From contig CACGOM010000002.1 in assembly GCA_902574705.1 (NCBI GenBank), forward strand, positions 1-64,000: 64,000 bases of DNA, read 5' to 3'. The position numbers were made by a program, and so were the translations under genes. A model generated the notes under the pieces. That model had not been told where the DNA came from. It searched no databases and saw only the letters and a list, made by a program, of their open reading frames with translations. The DNA is from an uncultured Pelagibacteraceae bacterium. GTDB taxonomy: Bacteria; Pseudomonadota; Alphaproteobacteria; Pelagibacterales; Pelagibacteraceae. This document shows positions 29,060-36,807 of this stretch, one piece after another (positions within the stretch are counted from its first letter, which is position 1; each line of letters opens with the position of its first letter).

Positions 29060-30913
29060 TTAGTGTGCTTTTCCTAGAATTGTCTTACCGCTAGGTATCC
29101 TGACTTCGTCAACCATTTTTTGGGTTGCGCTATCAGGTTCTTCAGTCATAAGACTTACTACAACCATTACAACAAGACATACTACTGCTCCGATAATACC
29201 AAATCTTAGGTGGTCAATACCTAACCAAGGCGTTTGAGCCATAAATTTAGGCCCAACGTAGATTAAGTAAGCTGTACCAGATCCAAGACCCGCTATCATT
29301 CCTGCAACAGCACCCGCTCTAGTTGCTCTCTTCCACCATATTCCAAGAACAAGTGGGAAGAACAATCCAGACATGGCGAAATCGAAAGCCCAAGCAACAG
29401 CACCGAGAATTGATGTAATTCTCATTGATGCAATGTAAGCTCCAGCAGCACCGATCACTATTAGAAGTGCTCTCGCAACTAATAATCTTTTTCTTACGTC
29501 TGCTTTTGGATCAACGATTTTGTAGTAAATATCGTGTGATAAAGCATTCGCGATCGCAAGAATTAGACCATCTGCAGTTGACATCGCAGCAGCCATACCT
29601 CCAGCAGCAACTAGTCCAGAAATCACGTAAGGTAATCCAGCAACTTCAGGAGTTGCAAGAACTACCACGTCACCTCTCATGAACCATTCATTTAACTGAA
29701 GAATACCATCTCCGTTAAAGTCCGCTATAAAGGCTTGTTTAACATTTATCCAAGCATTAACCCATTCAATTTGCATTATTTCAGCAATAGGTTTCCCTAT
29801 TAGACCCGTTGGTAAATTAGGATCTAAAAGAGATATCTTAGATAATGTTGCTAACATAGGCGCTGAAGTATAAAGCAATGCAATAAAGAACAGTGACCAT
29901 GCCACAGATTTTCTTGCAGCTTTAACACTTGGTGTTGTGAAGTATCTCATTAGAATGTGAGGTAAAGAAGCTGTTCCCACCATCATACAAATTGCTAATG
30001 ATATAAACTTCCAAGCAGCCATTCCACCAGCCGGTACGTCAGAATGAGGAACTGAAATTGATTTCAATCCTCCTGGTACACCAGCAGCTTTTATGTCTGC
30101 AGCAGCGTTTTTAACTAATCCAAATGTAGCCTCTAGATCGTTTAGTCTTGCTACCTCATCCGCCAACATGAAGTGGGGAAAGAAACCAAAACCATTTTTG
30201 TTACTAATCCAGAATACAGGAATTAGGTAAGCGATAATTAATACGATGTACTGGGCAACCTGTGTCCATGTAACCGCTCTCATACCACCTAACATTGAAC
30301 ATAGTAAGATACTTACTAATCCAACCCAAACTCCTAATTCAAATGGAATACCTAGAGCTCTAGATGCAATTGTTCCTGTCGCGTTAATTTGTGCTGTCAC
30401 ATAAGTGAAAGAAGCCAAAGTAAGAACAACAACCGCCATGAAACGCGCAGCATTTCCGCCGTATCTTGTTCCTATGAAATCTGGCACTGTGTAACATCCA
30501 AACTTTCTTAAGTATGGAGCCATTAGCGATGACACTAAAACGTATCCTCCAGTCCATCCGACTAGGAATGCCATGTAAGTGTAACCACCAAAGTAAATAC
30601 CTCCAGCCATCGCAACGAATGATGCACCTGACATCCAGTCAGCTGCTGTGGCCATTCCGTTGAAGACTGTTGGAACTTGTCTTCCAGCTACATAATAAGC
30701 GTCGACCTGAACAGTTCTAGAAATCCATCCAATTAATGCATAGATCGCAACTGTAAAGGCAACAAACATTATACCTATTGTCTTAGCGTCCATACCTGCT
30801 TGTTCCGCTATAGCCATCAAAATGATGAATATTAAGAAACCCCCAGTATAAGTACCGTAGATTTTAGGTAAATTGCTTATGAAGTCTTTTTTATTTATAA
30901 ACTTTTCAGCCAT
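29060..30913 (-). CDS. Sodium:solute symporter, acetate-type large subunit (VC_2705-like)
   Basis: 617 aa with many transmembrane helices of the SSS fold (VDAYYVAGRQVPTVFNGMATAADWMSGASFVAMAG, the ActP-like signature). The adjacent DUF4212 small subunit and the opposite-side acetyl-CoA synthetase point to acetate or a similar small monocarboxylate. Odd point: residues 398-409 (DFNGDGILQLNE) match a canonical 12-residue EF-hand calcium loop in a hydrophilic segment between helices. Codon use here is noticeably richer in GC than its neighbours, as expected for a highly expressed gene. Confidence 0.88.
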   Translation of the reverse strand: MAEKFINKKDFISNLPKIYGTYTGGFLIFIILMAIAEQAGMDAKTIGIMFVAFTVAIYALIGWISRTVQVDAYYVAGRQVPTVFNGMATAADWMSGASFVAMAGGIYFGGYTYMAFLVGWTGGYVLVSSLMAPYLRKFGCYTVPDFIGTRYGGNAARFMAVVVLTLASFTYVTAQINATGTIASRALGIPFELGVWVGLVSILLCSMLGGMRAVTWTQVAQYIVLIIAYLIPVFWISNKNGFGFFPHFMLADEVARLNDLEATFGLVKNAAADIKAAGVPGGLKSISVPHSDVPAGGMAAWKFISLAICMMVGTASLPHILMRYFTTPSVKAARKSVAWSLFFIALLYTSAPMLATLSKISLLDPNLPTGLIGKPIAEIMQIEWVNAWINVKQAFIADFNGDGILQLNEWFMRGDVVVLATPEVAGLPYVISGLVAAGGMAAAMSTADGLILAIANALSHDIYYKIVDPKADVRKRLLVARALLIVIGAAGAYIASMRITSILGAVAWAFDFAMSGLFFPLVLGIWWKRATRAGAVAGMIAGLGSGTAYLIYVGPKFMAQTPWLGIDHLRFGIIGAVVCLVVMVVVSLMTEEPDSATQKMVDEVRIPSGKTILGKAH

Positions 30914-31173
30914 TATTCGTCCTCCCCTCTTTCGGCGAAGCCAAACTCTTCGTCAATTTTCTCTTGTCTGTTTGCAAACCAGAATATTAAGACAACGAAA
31001 ATTACAATAGATCCTTGGGCACACATATAATATGCAAGTGGGTATCCCAAAAAGCTACCGTTGTTTAAACTTTCACCAAACATGAAGATGACGATTGAGA
31101 AAATGAACCAAATAGCTAGAGTTAACATCATTAACCCTTTGGTTTTTTCCCAGTGTCTTTCTTTGTTTGACAT
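30913..31173 (-). CDS. Symporter small subunit (DUF4212)
   Basis: 86 aa, two transmembrane helices (TLAIWFIFSIVIFMFGE; GYPLAYYMCAQGSIVIFVVLIFWFANR) and a charged C-terminal tail, the layout of DUF4212 proteins that accompany this class of SSS transporter. Its stop overlaps the large-subunit start by 1 bp. A GGGAGG Shine-Dalgarno-like element lies about 8 bp before the ATG. Confidence 0.9.
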   Translation of the reverse strand: MSNKERHWEKTKGLMMLTLAIWFIFSIVIFMFGESLNNGSFLGYPLAYYMCAQGSIVIFVVLIFWFANRQEKIDEEFGFAERGEDE

Positions 31174-31280
31174 TTTTAATCCTCCCTATAGGTTAAAAGA
31201 TGAAACCATACTGATTTGAAAAAGGATTGGAAGTCCTAAAATGGTCTTAAAAATGGCAGAAAACCTAGGAAAAACTAAAG

Positions 31281-31907
31281 ATGGCAATTAAATACAAGCT
31301 TAAATTGAAAGATTTAAAGTTAGAGTACTTAATTGACTACTTTAAACCAATTCTAAACTACTTCAAACCAAAGCAAAAAATCAAGAATTACAACGATCTC
31401 AAAAGTTTTATTCAAAAAAAGTCAGCTTGGATTAGTCAAGTAACATTGTACGGATATTTAAAGACTAGAATGGGAGCAAAATATGTTTTGATGTTTGAGG
31501 ACGAGATTTTTTTGGGGTCAATTAATAAAGCGAAGTGGAATATATATGCAGTTGCACTCCAAGATTTATGTTTCTATTCAATCTCGTATCTAAAAGATTA
31601 TTCACAAAAGCATGATACTGATAAAGCAAAAGAAATTTTTTTTGAAATTTTATCTGAAGAGGAAAAAAATCAAATGCCAATTGAAATTATAAAAAAATCA
31701 AAAAATGAATTTGAAGAACGATTTGCCAAAATTAATTGGGAAAAACACCATAACAATTTACCTTTCAATAACAGTGCTCTAGCATTATATGAATGGTCTC
31801 CTATAGCAGATGAACTAAAATTATTAGATAGAAAAATAGTTTTAAATTCAATGATTTTAAAGTGGGATATTATTAAGAAAGAATTTTATCAGACAATAAA
31901 TTTTTAA
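31281..31907 (+). CDS. Conserved protein of unknown function
   Basis: 208 aa, soluble and mostly helical. The middle segment [24 protein letters not shown] resembles an alphaproteobacterial family often left unnamed or labelled esterase without proof. No catalytic triad is evident to me. It diverges from the symporter operon and converges on acs with a 4-bp overlap. Confidence 0.78.
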   Translation: MAIKYKLKLKDLKLEYLIDYFKPILNYFKPKQKIKNYNDLKSFIQKKSAWISQVTLYGYLKTRMGAKYVLMFEDEIFLGSINKAKWNIYAVALQDLCFYSISYLKDYSQKHDTDKAKEIFFEILSEEEKNQMPIEIIKKSKNEFEERFAKINWEKHHNNLPFNNSALALYEWSPIADELKLLDRKIVLNSMILKWDIIKKEFYQTINF

Positions 31908-33991
31908 GTATTTTTTCTATTATTTACTAAATTATCAACAACACTTGGATCAGCAAGTGTAGTTGTATCTCCAAGTTGATCGTATTCATTTGCAGCAATT
32001 TTTCTTAATATTCTTCTCATTATTTTTCCAGATCTTGTTTTTGGTAATCCAGGGGAAAATTGAATTAGTTCAGGTCTATAAAATGGCCCCAGAGTTTTAG
32101 CTATATGATTTTTTAACTCTCTTTCTAAATCACCATCTGCTAATACTCCATTGTTAACTGTAACATAACAGTATAATGCGTTTCCTTTAATTTGATGAGG
32201 GTAACCAACTACTGCTGCTTCAGCAACTTTAGGATGAGATACAAATGCACTTTCAATTTCTGCTGTTCCAAGATTATGACCAGACACAATAATCACATCA
32301 TCAACTCTTCCAGTAATCCAGTAGTAACCATCCTTATCTCTTCTACAACCATCACCAGTAAAGTATTTTCCTTCAAACTGTGAAAAATAAGTATCAATAA
32401 ATCTTTGATGATCACCGTATACAGTTCTCATTTGTCCTGGCCACGATTGAGATATACACAATCTTCCTTGACCCTCACCTTTAATTTCATTTCCTGTTTG
32501 ATCTACTATAATAGGTTTTATTCCATAAAAAGGCTTAGTTGCTGAGCCTGGTTTTAGATCTATTGCTCCAGTTTGAGGAGATATTAAAATTCCTCCCGTC
32601 TCAGTTTGCCACCAAGTATCTACAATTGGACATCTGTTATCTCCTACAGTTCGATAATACCATTCCCAAGCTTCTGGATTAATAGGTTCACCAACTGTTC
32701 CTAATAATTTTAAGGACTTTCTTGATGTTTTTTTAACTGGCCCCTCTCCTTGAGCCATCAAGGCTCTTATTGCTGTAGGAGCAGTATAAAATATATTAAC
32801 TTTGTATTTATCAACAATCTGCCACCATCTAGAGGAGTCTGGATATGTTGGTACACCTTCAAACATTATTGTTGTTGCACCATTAGCCAGAGGCCCATAA
32901 ATTATATAGCTATGTCCCGTAATCCATCCAATATCAGCTGTACAAAAATATATATCCTTTGGTTTATAGTTAAATATATATTGATGAGTCATGGATGCGT
33001 AAACCATATAGCCTCCTGTTGTGTGAAGCACACCTTTAGGTTTGCCTGTAGAACCAGATGTATATAAAATGAATAATGGATCTTCAGCTTCCATCTCCTC
33101 TGGTTCACATTGAGATGGTACACCTTTAATCATGTCGTTGTACCAAACATCTCTACTCTCATCCCAATTAATTCTGTTTCCAGTTCTTTTAACAACAATA
33201 CATTTTTTAACATTTGGACAATGTATTAATGCCTCGTCTGTAATTGATTTTAAATGAATTGTTTTTCCACCTCTTATACCCTCATCTGCAGTTACGACGT
33301 AATCTGACTTACAATTATTAATTCTATCTGCAATAGCGTCCGCTGAGAACCCACCAAAAATTATAGAGTGTATTGCGCCAATTCTTGCACAAGCAAGCAT
33401 TGTGTAAGCCAACTCAGGTATCATTGTAAGATATATTGTTACCCTATCTCCTTTTTGAATACCTATTTTTTTTAACCCATTGGCTGTTTTACTAACTTCA
33501 TCATGCAATTGTTTATAACTAATTTTTTTTTGAACTTTAGGATCGTCTCCAACCCAAATTATAGCAGTCTTATCTTTGTTCTTTTTAAGATGTCTATCTA
33601 TACAGTTTGCAGATGCATTTAATGTACCATCATAAAACCATTTAATACTAACGTCAGTCTTACTATAATTAACTTCTTTAATTTTTGTGTATGGTTTAAT
33701 CCAGGTAATTCTCTTTCCCTCTCTGGCCCAAAAGTCATTATTATTTCTTATAGACGCTTTATATTTTTTTTCATACATCGATTTATTAATCAATGCGTTT
33801 TTAATCCATTCAGATTTTGTTTTATAAATCTTTTCTCCAGAATTTTTAGATTTATTTTTTAATTTATATTTTTTTATTTTTTTTTTTGTTTTTCTTACTT
33901 TTCTTATCGAAATTTTCTTAAACTTTCTTTTTTTTGAGAATTTTTTCTTATTTTTTTTCTTACTTATTCTTTTTTTCTTTTTTTTAGGCAT
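31904..33991 (-). CDS. acs: Acetyl-CoA synthetase with lysine-rich N-terminal extension
   Basis: AMP-forming acetate:CoA ligase, 695 aa. Core motifs: [19 protein letters not shown] (phosphate loop), [48 protein letters not shown] and the acetylation-site region [16 protein letters not shown]. Residues 1 to about 55 are an unusual tail made mostly of Lys and Arg, ahead of the normal beginning ([16 protein letters not shown]). The ATG at 33991 is the only ATG, GTG or TTG in that stretch, so the tail should be translated. It fits the acetate-type symporter nearby. Confidence 0.96.
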   Translation of the reverse strand: MPKKKKKRISKKKNKKKFSKKRKFKKISIRKVRKTKKKIKKYKLKNKSKNSGEKIYKTKSEWIKNALINKSMYEKKYKASIRNNNDFWAREGKRITWIKPYTKIKEVNYSKTDVSIKWFYDGTLNASANCIDRHLKKNKDKTAIIWVGDDPKVQKKISYKQLHDEVSKTANGLKKIGIQKGDRVTIYLTMIPELAYTMLACARIGAIHSIIFGGFSADAIADRINNCKSDYVVTADEGIRGGKTIHLKSITDEALIHCPNVKKCIVVKRTGNRINWDESRDVWYNDMIKGVPSQCEPEEMEAEDPLFILYTSGSTGKPKGVLHTTGGYMVYASMTHQYIFNYKPKDIYFCTADIGWITGHSYIIYGPLANGATTIMFEGVPTYPDSSRWWQIVDKYKVNIFYTAPTAIRALMAQGEGPVKKTSRKSLKLLGTVGEPINPEAWEWYYRTVGDNRCPIVDTWWQTETGGILISPQTGAIDLKPGSATKPFYGIKPIIVDQTGNEIKGEGQGRLCISQSWPGQMRTVYGDHQRFIDTYFSQFEGKYFTGDGCRRDKDGYYWITGRVDDVIIVSGHNLGTAEIESAFVSHPKVAEAAVVGYPHQIKGNALYCYVTVNNGVLADGDLERELKNHIAKTLGPFYRPELIQFSPGLPKTRSGKIMRRILRKIAANEYDQLGDTTTLADPSVVDNLVNNRKNT

Positions 33992-33994
33992 GAT

Positions 33995-34414
33995 TTATTT
34001 AACTATTTTACTCATCTTCAAAATAATTTTCCAGTATTTAGTGTCTATTGGCATAACTGATAGTCTACTTTGTTTAATCAGTGGTAAATCTTTTAATTCT
34101 TTGGTTTTTTTAATGTCTTTTAAGCTTACAGGATGATTCAATTTCTTTTCAAACCTAACTTGGACAGCAACAAATTTTTTTGAGATGTCTGTTGGATCTG
34201 TAAACGCTTCCTTTATTACCTTAACTATACCCACGATTTCTTTTCCAATATTGGAATGATAAAAAAAACACATATCTCCTTTTTTCATTTTTTTTAAATT
34301 ATTTGCAGCTTGGTAATTTCTTACACCATCCCACATAGATCCTTTTGATTTACATTTAATTTGATCATCTATTGACCAAACATCTGGCTCTGATTTAAGT
34401 AACCAGTACTTCAT
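33995..34414 (-). CDS. EVE-domain protein
   Basis: 139 aa, PUA-like EVE fold: MKYWLLKSEPDVWSIDD, WDGVRNYQAANNLKKMKKGD and FFYHSNIGKEIVGIVKV. Family members bind modified bases in DNA or RNA. It is 3 bp upstream of acs on the same strand. A 27-bp motif shared with 36665-36691 lies about 70 bp upstream. Confidence 0.95.
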   Translation of the reverse strand: MKYWLLKSEPDVWSIDDQIKCKSKGSMWDGVRNYQAANNLKKMKKGDMCFFYHSNIGKEIVGIVKVIKEAFTDPTDISKKFVAVQVRFEKKLNHPVSLKDIKKTKELKDLPLIKQSRLSVMPIDTKYWKIILKMSKIVK

Positions 34415-34484
34415 CTAATTATTATTCCCACAGGCTACCATTCTTAAAATTCCTCTATTCATTTTACGCCATTTTTATAAAACA

Positions 34485-34511
34485 CGTGCTATACAACGTG
34501 TAATACATTTG
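34485..34511. repeat. Left copy of a 27-bp flanking motif
   Basis: The plus-strand sequence here matches 36665-36691 at 23 of 27 positions. It contains two copies of a 9-bp unit 12 bp apart (GTGCTATAC then GTGTAATAC). It lies upstream of the EVE gene and just beyond the 3-prime end of the small-gene operon. Possible roles are a regulator site shared by two promoters or a remnant element end. Confidence 0.75.
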
Positions 34512-34575
34512 GATATTAAATTAAACTACTTAAAATTATTAATAAAATAATATCTAAAATAATTAAAGCTTCCAT

Positions 34576-34941
34576 TTAATTTTTTTTATTTATTTCATCC
34601 TCATTTAAAAAATGATCCAATGAATCTACTCGATCTAGATCCTTATTTTTTTTAATATTGATTTGGGAATTTTCTATTGATTTTGTTGCTTTCCCTAAAA
34701 AAAAATAAAAATATAAGTAGGAAATAGTTACAATTATAATTAATAAATTTTTAACAATAAAAGATAAACCAATATAATTATTTCCAGAACTTTCCTTTAA
34801 ATCAACATATTTTAAATATTCACTGTGAAAATAAAATATTAGAAAAATTATAACTAGAAAGAAAAATGCTCTACCTAAATTAGATTTTAACCAAAGATAA
34901 AATCTACCATAAAGAAATTGCTTTAGAACAAACTTAATCAT
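34576..34941 (-). CDS. Uncharacterised membrane protein, last gene of small operon
   Basis: 121 aa with two hydrophobic helices (about residues 25-42 and 64-84) and a charged, acidic C-terminal tail (NKDLDRVDSLDHFLNEDE). No family recognised. Its ATG overlaps the stop of the 76-aa gene (TAATG at 34939-34943), indicating translational coupling in the five-gene operon. Confidence 0.7.
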   Translation of the reverse strand: MIKFVLKQFLYGRFYLWLKSNLGRAFFFLVIIFLIFYFHSEYLKYVDLKESSGNNYIGLSFIVKNLLIIIVTISYLYFYFFLGKATKSIENSQINIKKNKDLDRVDSLDHFLNEDEINKKN

Positions 34942-35171
34942 TAAAAGTTAGTTATTCCAAACATAGCTCCAACTGCTACGATGGCTCCTTTCCACCCAGC
35001 TCCATGCAAAATCTTTTTTTCTTCGGATAATATTAGTTTTCTGAGTTCATCTACCGAGTAATCAGAAACTTTTTTTTGCTGATAAGAAATATGTTCTTCA
35101 ACATTTTTTATTGCTCTTTTCCTAAGCATTTTTTTTATTTTTGAAGTAGGATTTAAATAATTAAATTTCAT
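34941..35171 (-). CDS. Uncharacterised small basic protein
   Basis: 76 aa from ATG 35171; the frame could start earlier but this ATG overlaps the previous gene by only 11 bp. A basic N-terminal half (TSKIKKMLRKRAIKNVEEHI) precedes a short hydrophobic C-terminus rich in Gly and Ala (GAGWKGAIVAVGAMFGITNF). No family recognised. Confidence 0.65.
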   Translation of the reverse strand: MKFNYLNPTSKIKKMLRKRAIKNVEEHISYQQKKVSDYSVDELRKLILSEEKKILHGAGWKGAIVAVGAMFGITNF

Positions 35172-35346
35172 ATCTAAATCCTTCCCAACTGCAAAAGCAC
35201 GATCCACAGCTACAAACTATTCCTTTACAATGACCACACTCTTCCCACTGTTGAGAATTAATATGTTTTTTACAATGAAAACAATGCGTTATTCTTATTG
35301 GTTTATTACTTTTTTCATCATCATTTTTATTTATATGTTCAATCAT
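35161..35346 (-). CDS. Small cysteine-rich, probable zinc-ribbon protein
   Basis: 61 aa with closely spaced metal-ligand candidates: HCFHCKKH, ECGHC and CSCGSCFC. A strong Shine-Dalgarno sequence AAAGGAGG (35353-35360) lies 6 nt before the ATG, which fixes the start. Third gene of the five-gene operon. Zinc-ribbon size and spacing suggest nucleic-acid or protein binding, but no function can be named. Confidence 0.75.
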   Translation of the reverse strand: MIEHINKNDDEKSNKPIRITHCFHCKKHINSQQWEECGHCKGIVCSCGSCFCSWEGFRYEI

Positions 35347-35362
35347 TTTTAACCTCCTTTCT

Positions 35363-35533
35363 TTAGTTTAAGTATTTATTTAAGTCCTTTGACACCAACT
35401 CTGCGTATCTGAACCATTCAACAAAATAGTTTCTAGATTTACCTTTACGTTCAATCTCAACTTTCTTAATGGCCTTGTCCGTAACCCTATCTATAATCTT
35501 CATTTGTTTGTCTATCCTTGTCTTTTCTTTCAT
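35363..35533 (-). CDS. Very small uncharacterised protein (56 aa)
   Basis: Reads MKEKTRIDKQMKIIDRVTDK, then a basic segment and NYFVEWFRYAELVSKDLNK to a TAA at 35363-35365. The start overlaps the stop of the 84-aa gene as ATGA (35530-35533), and AAGGAG at 35540-35545 is 6 nt upstream of the ATG. These signals make a real gene likely despite the small size. It appears helical, with a basic N-terminal half. No family recognised. Confidence 0.7.
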   Translation of the reverse strand: MKEKTRIDKQMKIIDRVTDKAIKKVEIERKGKSRNYFVEWFRYAELVSKDLNKYLN

Positions 35534-35784
35534 TCTTTGCTCCTTCCTTCTATTGTTTCATCTTTTAAATTTGACTCTTCCTCTTCAAGTACCAAGTCTT
35601 TATAGCAATCTGCTATTTCAGCATTTGCCATTGCACGTGCAGCCCTCCAGCTAAGCGAATTACCTTCTCTTTTTTGTATGTGTTCTGCTATCGCTAGAGG
35701 GTTTATCTTAAGGAGCCATTTGTCTGAGTATTTCTCCTTTCTTTTGTTATCAAATTTAAGCAACCTAAGTTTATGCACGAACAT
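35530..35784 (-). CDS. Uncharacterised small protein, first gene of five-gene operon
   Basis: 84 aa; a basic N-terminal third is followed by LAIAEHIQKREGNSLSWRAARAMANAEIADCYKDL, probably helical, and an acidic tail. No family recognised. Two palindromes (35830-35843 and 35861-35874) lie 46-90 bp upstream of the start and look like operators for the operon. Confidence 0.7.
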   Translation of the reverse strand: MFVHKLRLLKFDNKRKEKYSDKWLLKINPLAIAEHIQKREGNSLSWRAARAMANAEIADCYKDLVLEEEESNLKDETIEGRSKE

Positions 35785-35829
35785 GGTGCCAATATAGAAA
35801 CTACAAGTGGATATTTAAACTTCGAAGAT

Positions 35830-35874
35830 GTTCTTTGAAGAACGTTTTTAAATATTTTTTGTTCTTTAAAGAAT
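35830..35874. promoter_or_regulatory. Pair of phased palindromes upstream of the small-gene operon
   Basis: GTTCTTTGAAGAAC at 35830-35843 is a perfect palindrome. GTTCTTTAAAGAAT at 35861-35874 differs at two positions. Their centres are 31 bp apart, close to three helical turns, the geometry of paired repressor dimers. The DNA between is A/T-rich and could contain the promoter of the 84-aa gene. Right-hand copy begins about 10 bp past the end of the disrupted zinc-ribbon gene, so a terminator role is also possible. Confidence 0.55.
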
Positions 35875-35884
35875 GATTATTGGT

Positions 35885-36637
35885 TTATCTTACCTCTGTA
35901 TACCAATTCCAGTATTGTGATGAAAATATATTATTTTTCAGTATTTTTAATTGTTCTTTAGTAAGTTCATCACTATACAGATCAATCATTTCATTTAAGT
36001 ATTTGCTATTATTAAAAAAATCTGGAGTGTCGTATTTTTCATTTCTAATATTGGAAGTTATAGATCTGTTATATTGATTAATTTCATCACTTATAGCTCT
36101 TTTATCCTCAAGTTCAGGGATAATTATATTTTTAAAGAGTTTCTTTTTATTTTTCCAATAAGTTTTCGTTTCCACACAACTTTTTATAGTTTGTTTCACT
36201 CTTTAAGTGCTCTGACATTTCCATTTGATGAAATCACATTTTGAAAACCTAAACTTCTTGCAACTTTTTCGGTGCTAGATCCTACACAAAAACATTTAAC
36301 AGTTTTATTAACACTATCTAGCTTTAAATTTTTTATCAAACTTATCTACAGCTGATACAGATGAAGATATAATCGCCTTTATTCTCATAAAAGCATATAA
36401 AAAAACTTTAAAATCAAGCCATTCTTCTTTTGTAGTAGGTTTTCTCTTTTTTTTTAATTGATGTGAACTTTTTAAAATTCTAGCCGATTTAGATTTTAGT
36501 TCTGATTTGTCTATCTCATAAGTTACAAATATATTGCCACAAATACATGTCCTTTGTCTTTTGACAGTATTGGTTAAACTTTCATAAAATGTTTTTACTA
36601 TAGAGGTTTCATTTTTTTTACATTTTGGACAAATCAT
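35885..36637 (-). pseudogene. Zinc-ribbon gene split by an inserted hemD fragment
   Basis: Two open pieces lie in the same frame: 36314-36637 (107 aa, ATG) and 35885-36199 (104 aa, GTG). Between them is a 138-bp inverted copy of hemD (36199-36336) that introduces stops. Joining 36337 to 36198 gives one open frame of 204 codons with no stop. The first part is an NrdR-like zinc ribbon (MICPKCKKNETSIV ... QRTCICGNIFVTYE) without the NrdR ATP-cone. The C-terminal part is helical, ends WNWYTEVR and is unrecognised. The N-terminal piece might still give a short zinc-ribbon protein, and the GTG piece might be separately translated. Confidence 0.8.
36199..36336 (-). repeat. 138-bp inverted copy of an internal hemD segment
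   Basis: Read on the minus strand, this segment matches hemD positions 39018-39155 at 137 of 138 bases by direct base-by-base comparison. The only difference is G for T in AAAGCTAG versus AAATCTAG. Similarity stops abruptly at both ends, with at most 1 bp ambiguity and no visible target-site duplication. Its length is a multiple of three. Confidence 0.97.
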
Positions 36638-36664
36638 AAGGGAAATTTATCACAATTTAAAAAA

Positions 36665-36691
36665 CCGTGCTATACGATGTGCTATACATTT
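36665..36691. repeat. Right copy of the 27-bp flanking motif
   Basis: Two 9-bp units GTGCTATAC lie 12 bp apart, followed by ATTTG. The motif is 28 bp upstream of the zinc-ribbon ATG, in promoter position for that minus-strand gene. It is the better-preserved copy of the motif at 34485-34511. Confidence 0.75.
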
Positions 36692-36807
36692 GCTGATTAT
36701 AATTAGCTTTAATCAACATTTTTAATTGTAAAGATAAGGTAAAGGTTAGTGGGAGTTGGTAGAGTCTTATTGATGTATTACAAGTGTTGGTTTCATTAAC
36801 CAATGAC

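Noticed and set aside
34513..34574. Tiny hydrophobic frame downstream of the small-gene operon
   Set aside because: Under 20 codons, overlaps the neighbouring gene end and has no ribosome site.
36314..36637. Calling the zinc-ribbon piece nrdR
   Set aside because: It has the NrdR-like CxxC ribbon but no ATP-cone domain, and the C-terminal residues come from the inserted hemD copy.
34485..36691. The two 27-bp motifs as a CRISPR or direct-repeat array
   Set aside because: Only two copies about 2.2 kb apart, with genes between and no spacer-sized units.
34415..36807. A prophage or transposon
   Set aside because: No integrase, transposase, terminase, capsid or tRNA attachment site is visible; only unknown small genes and repeats.
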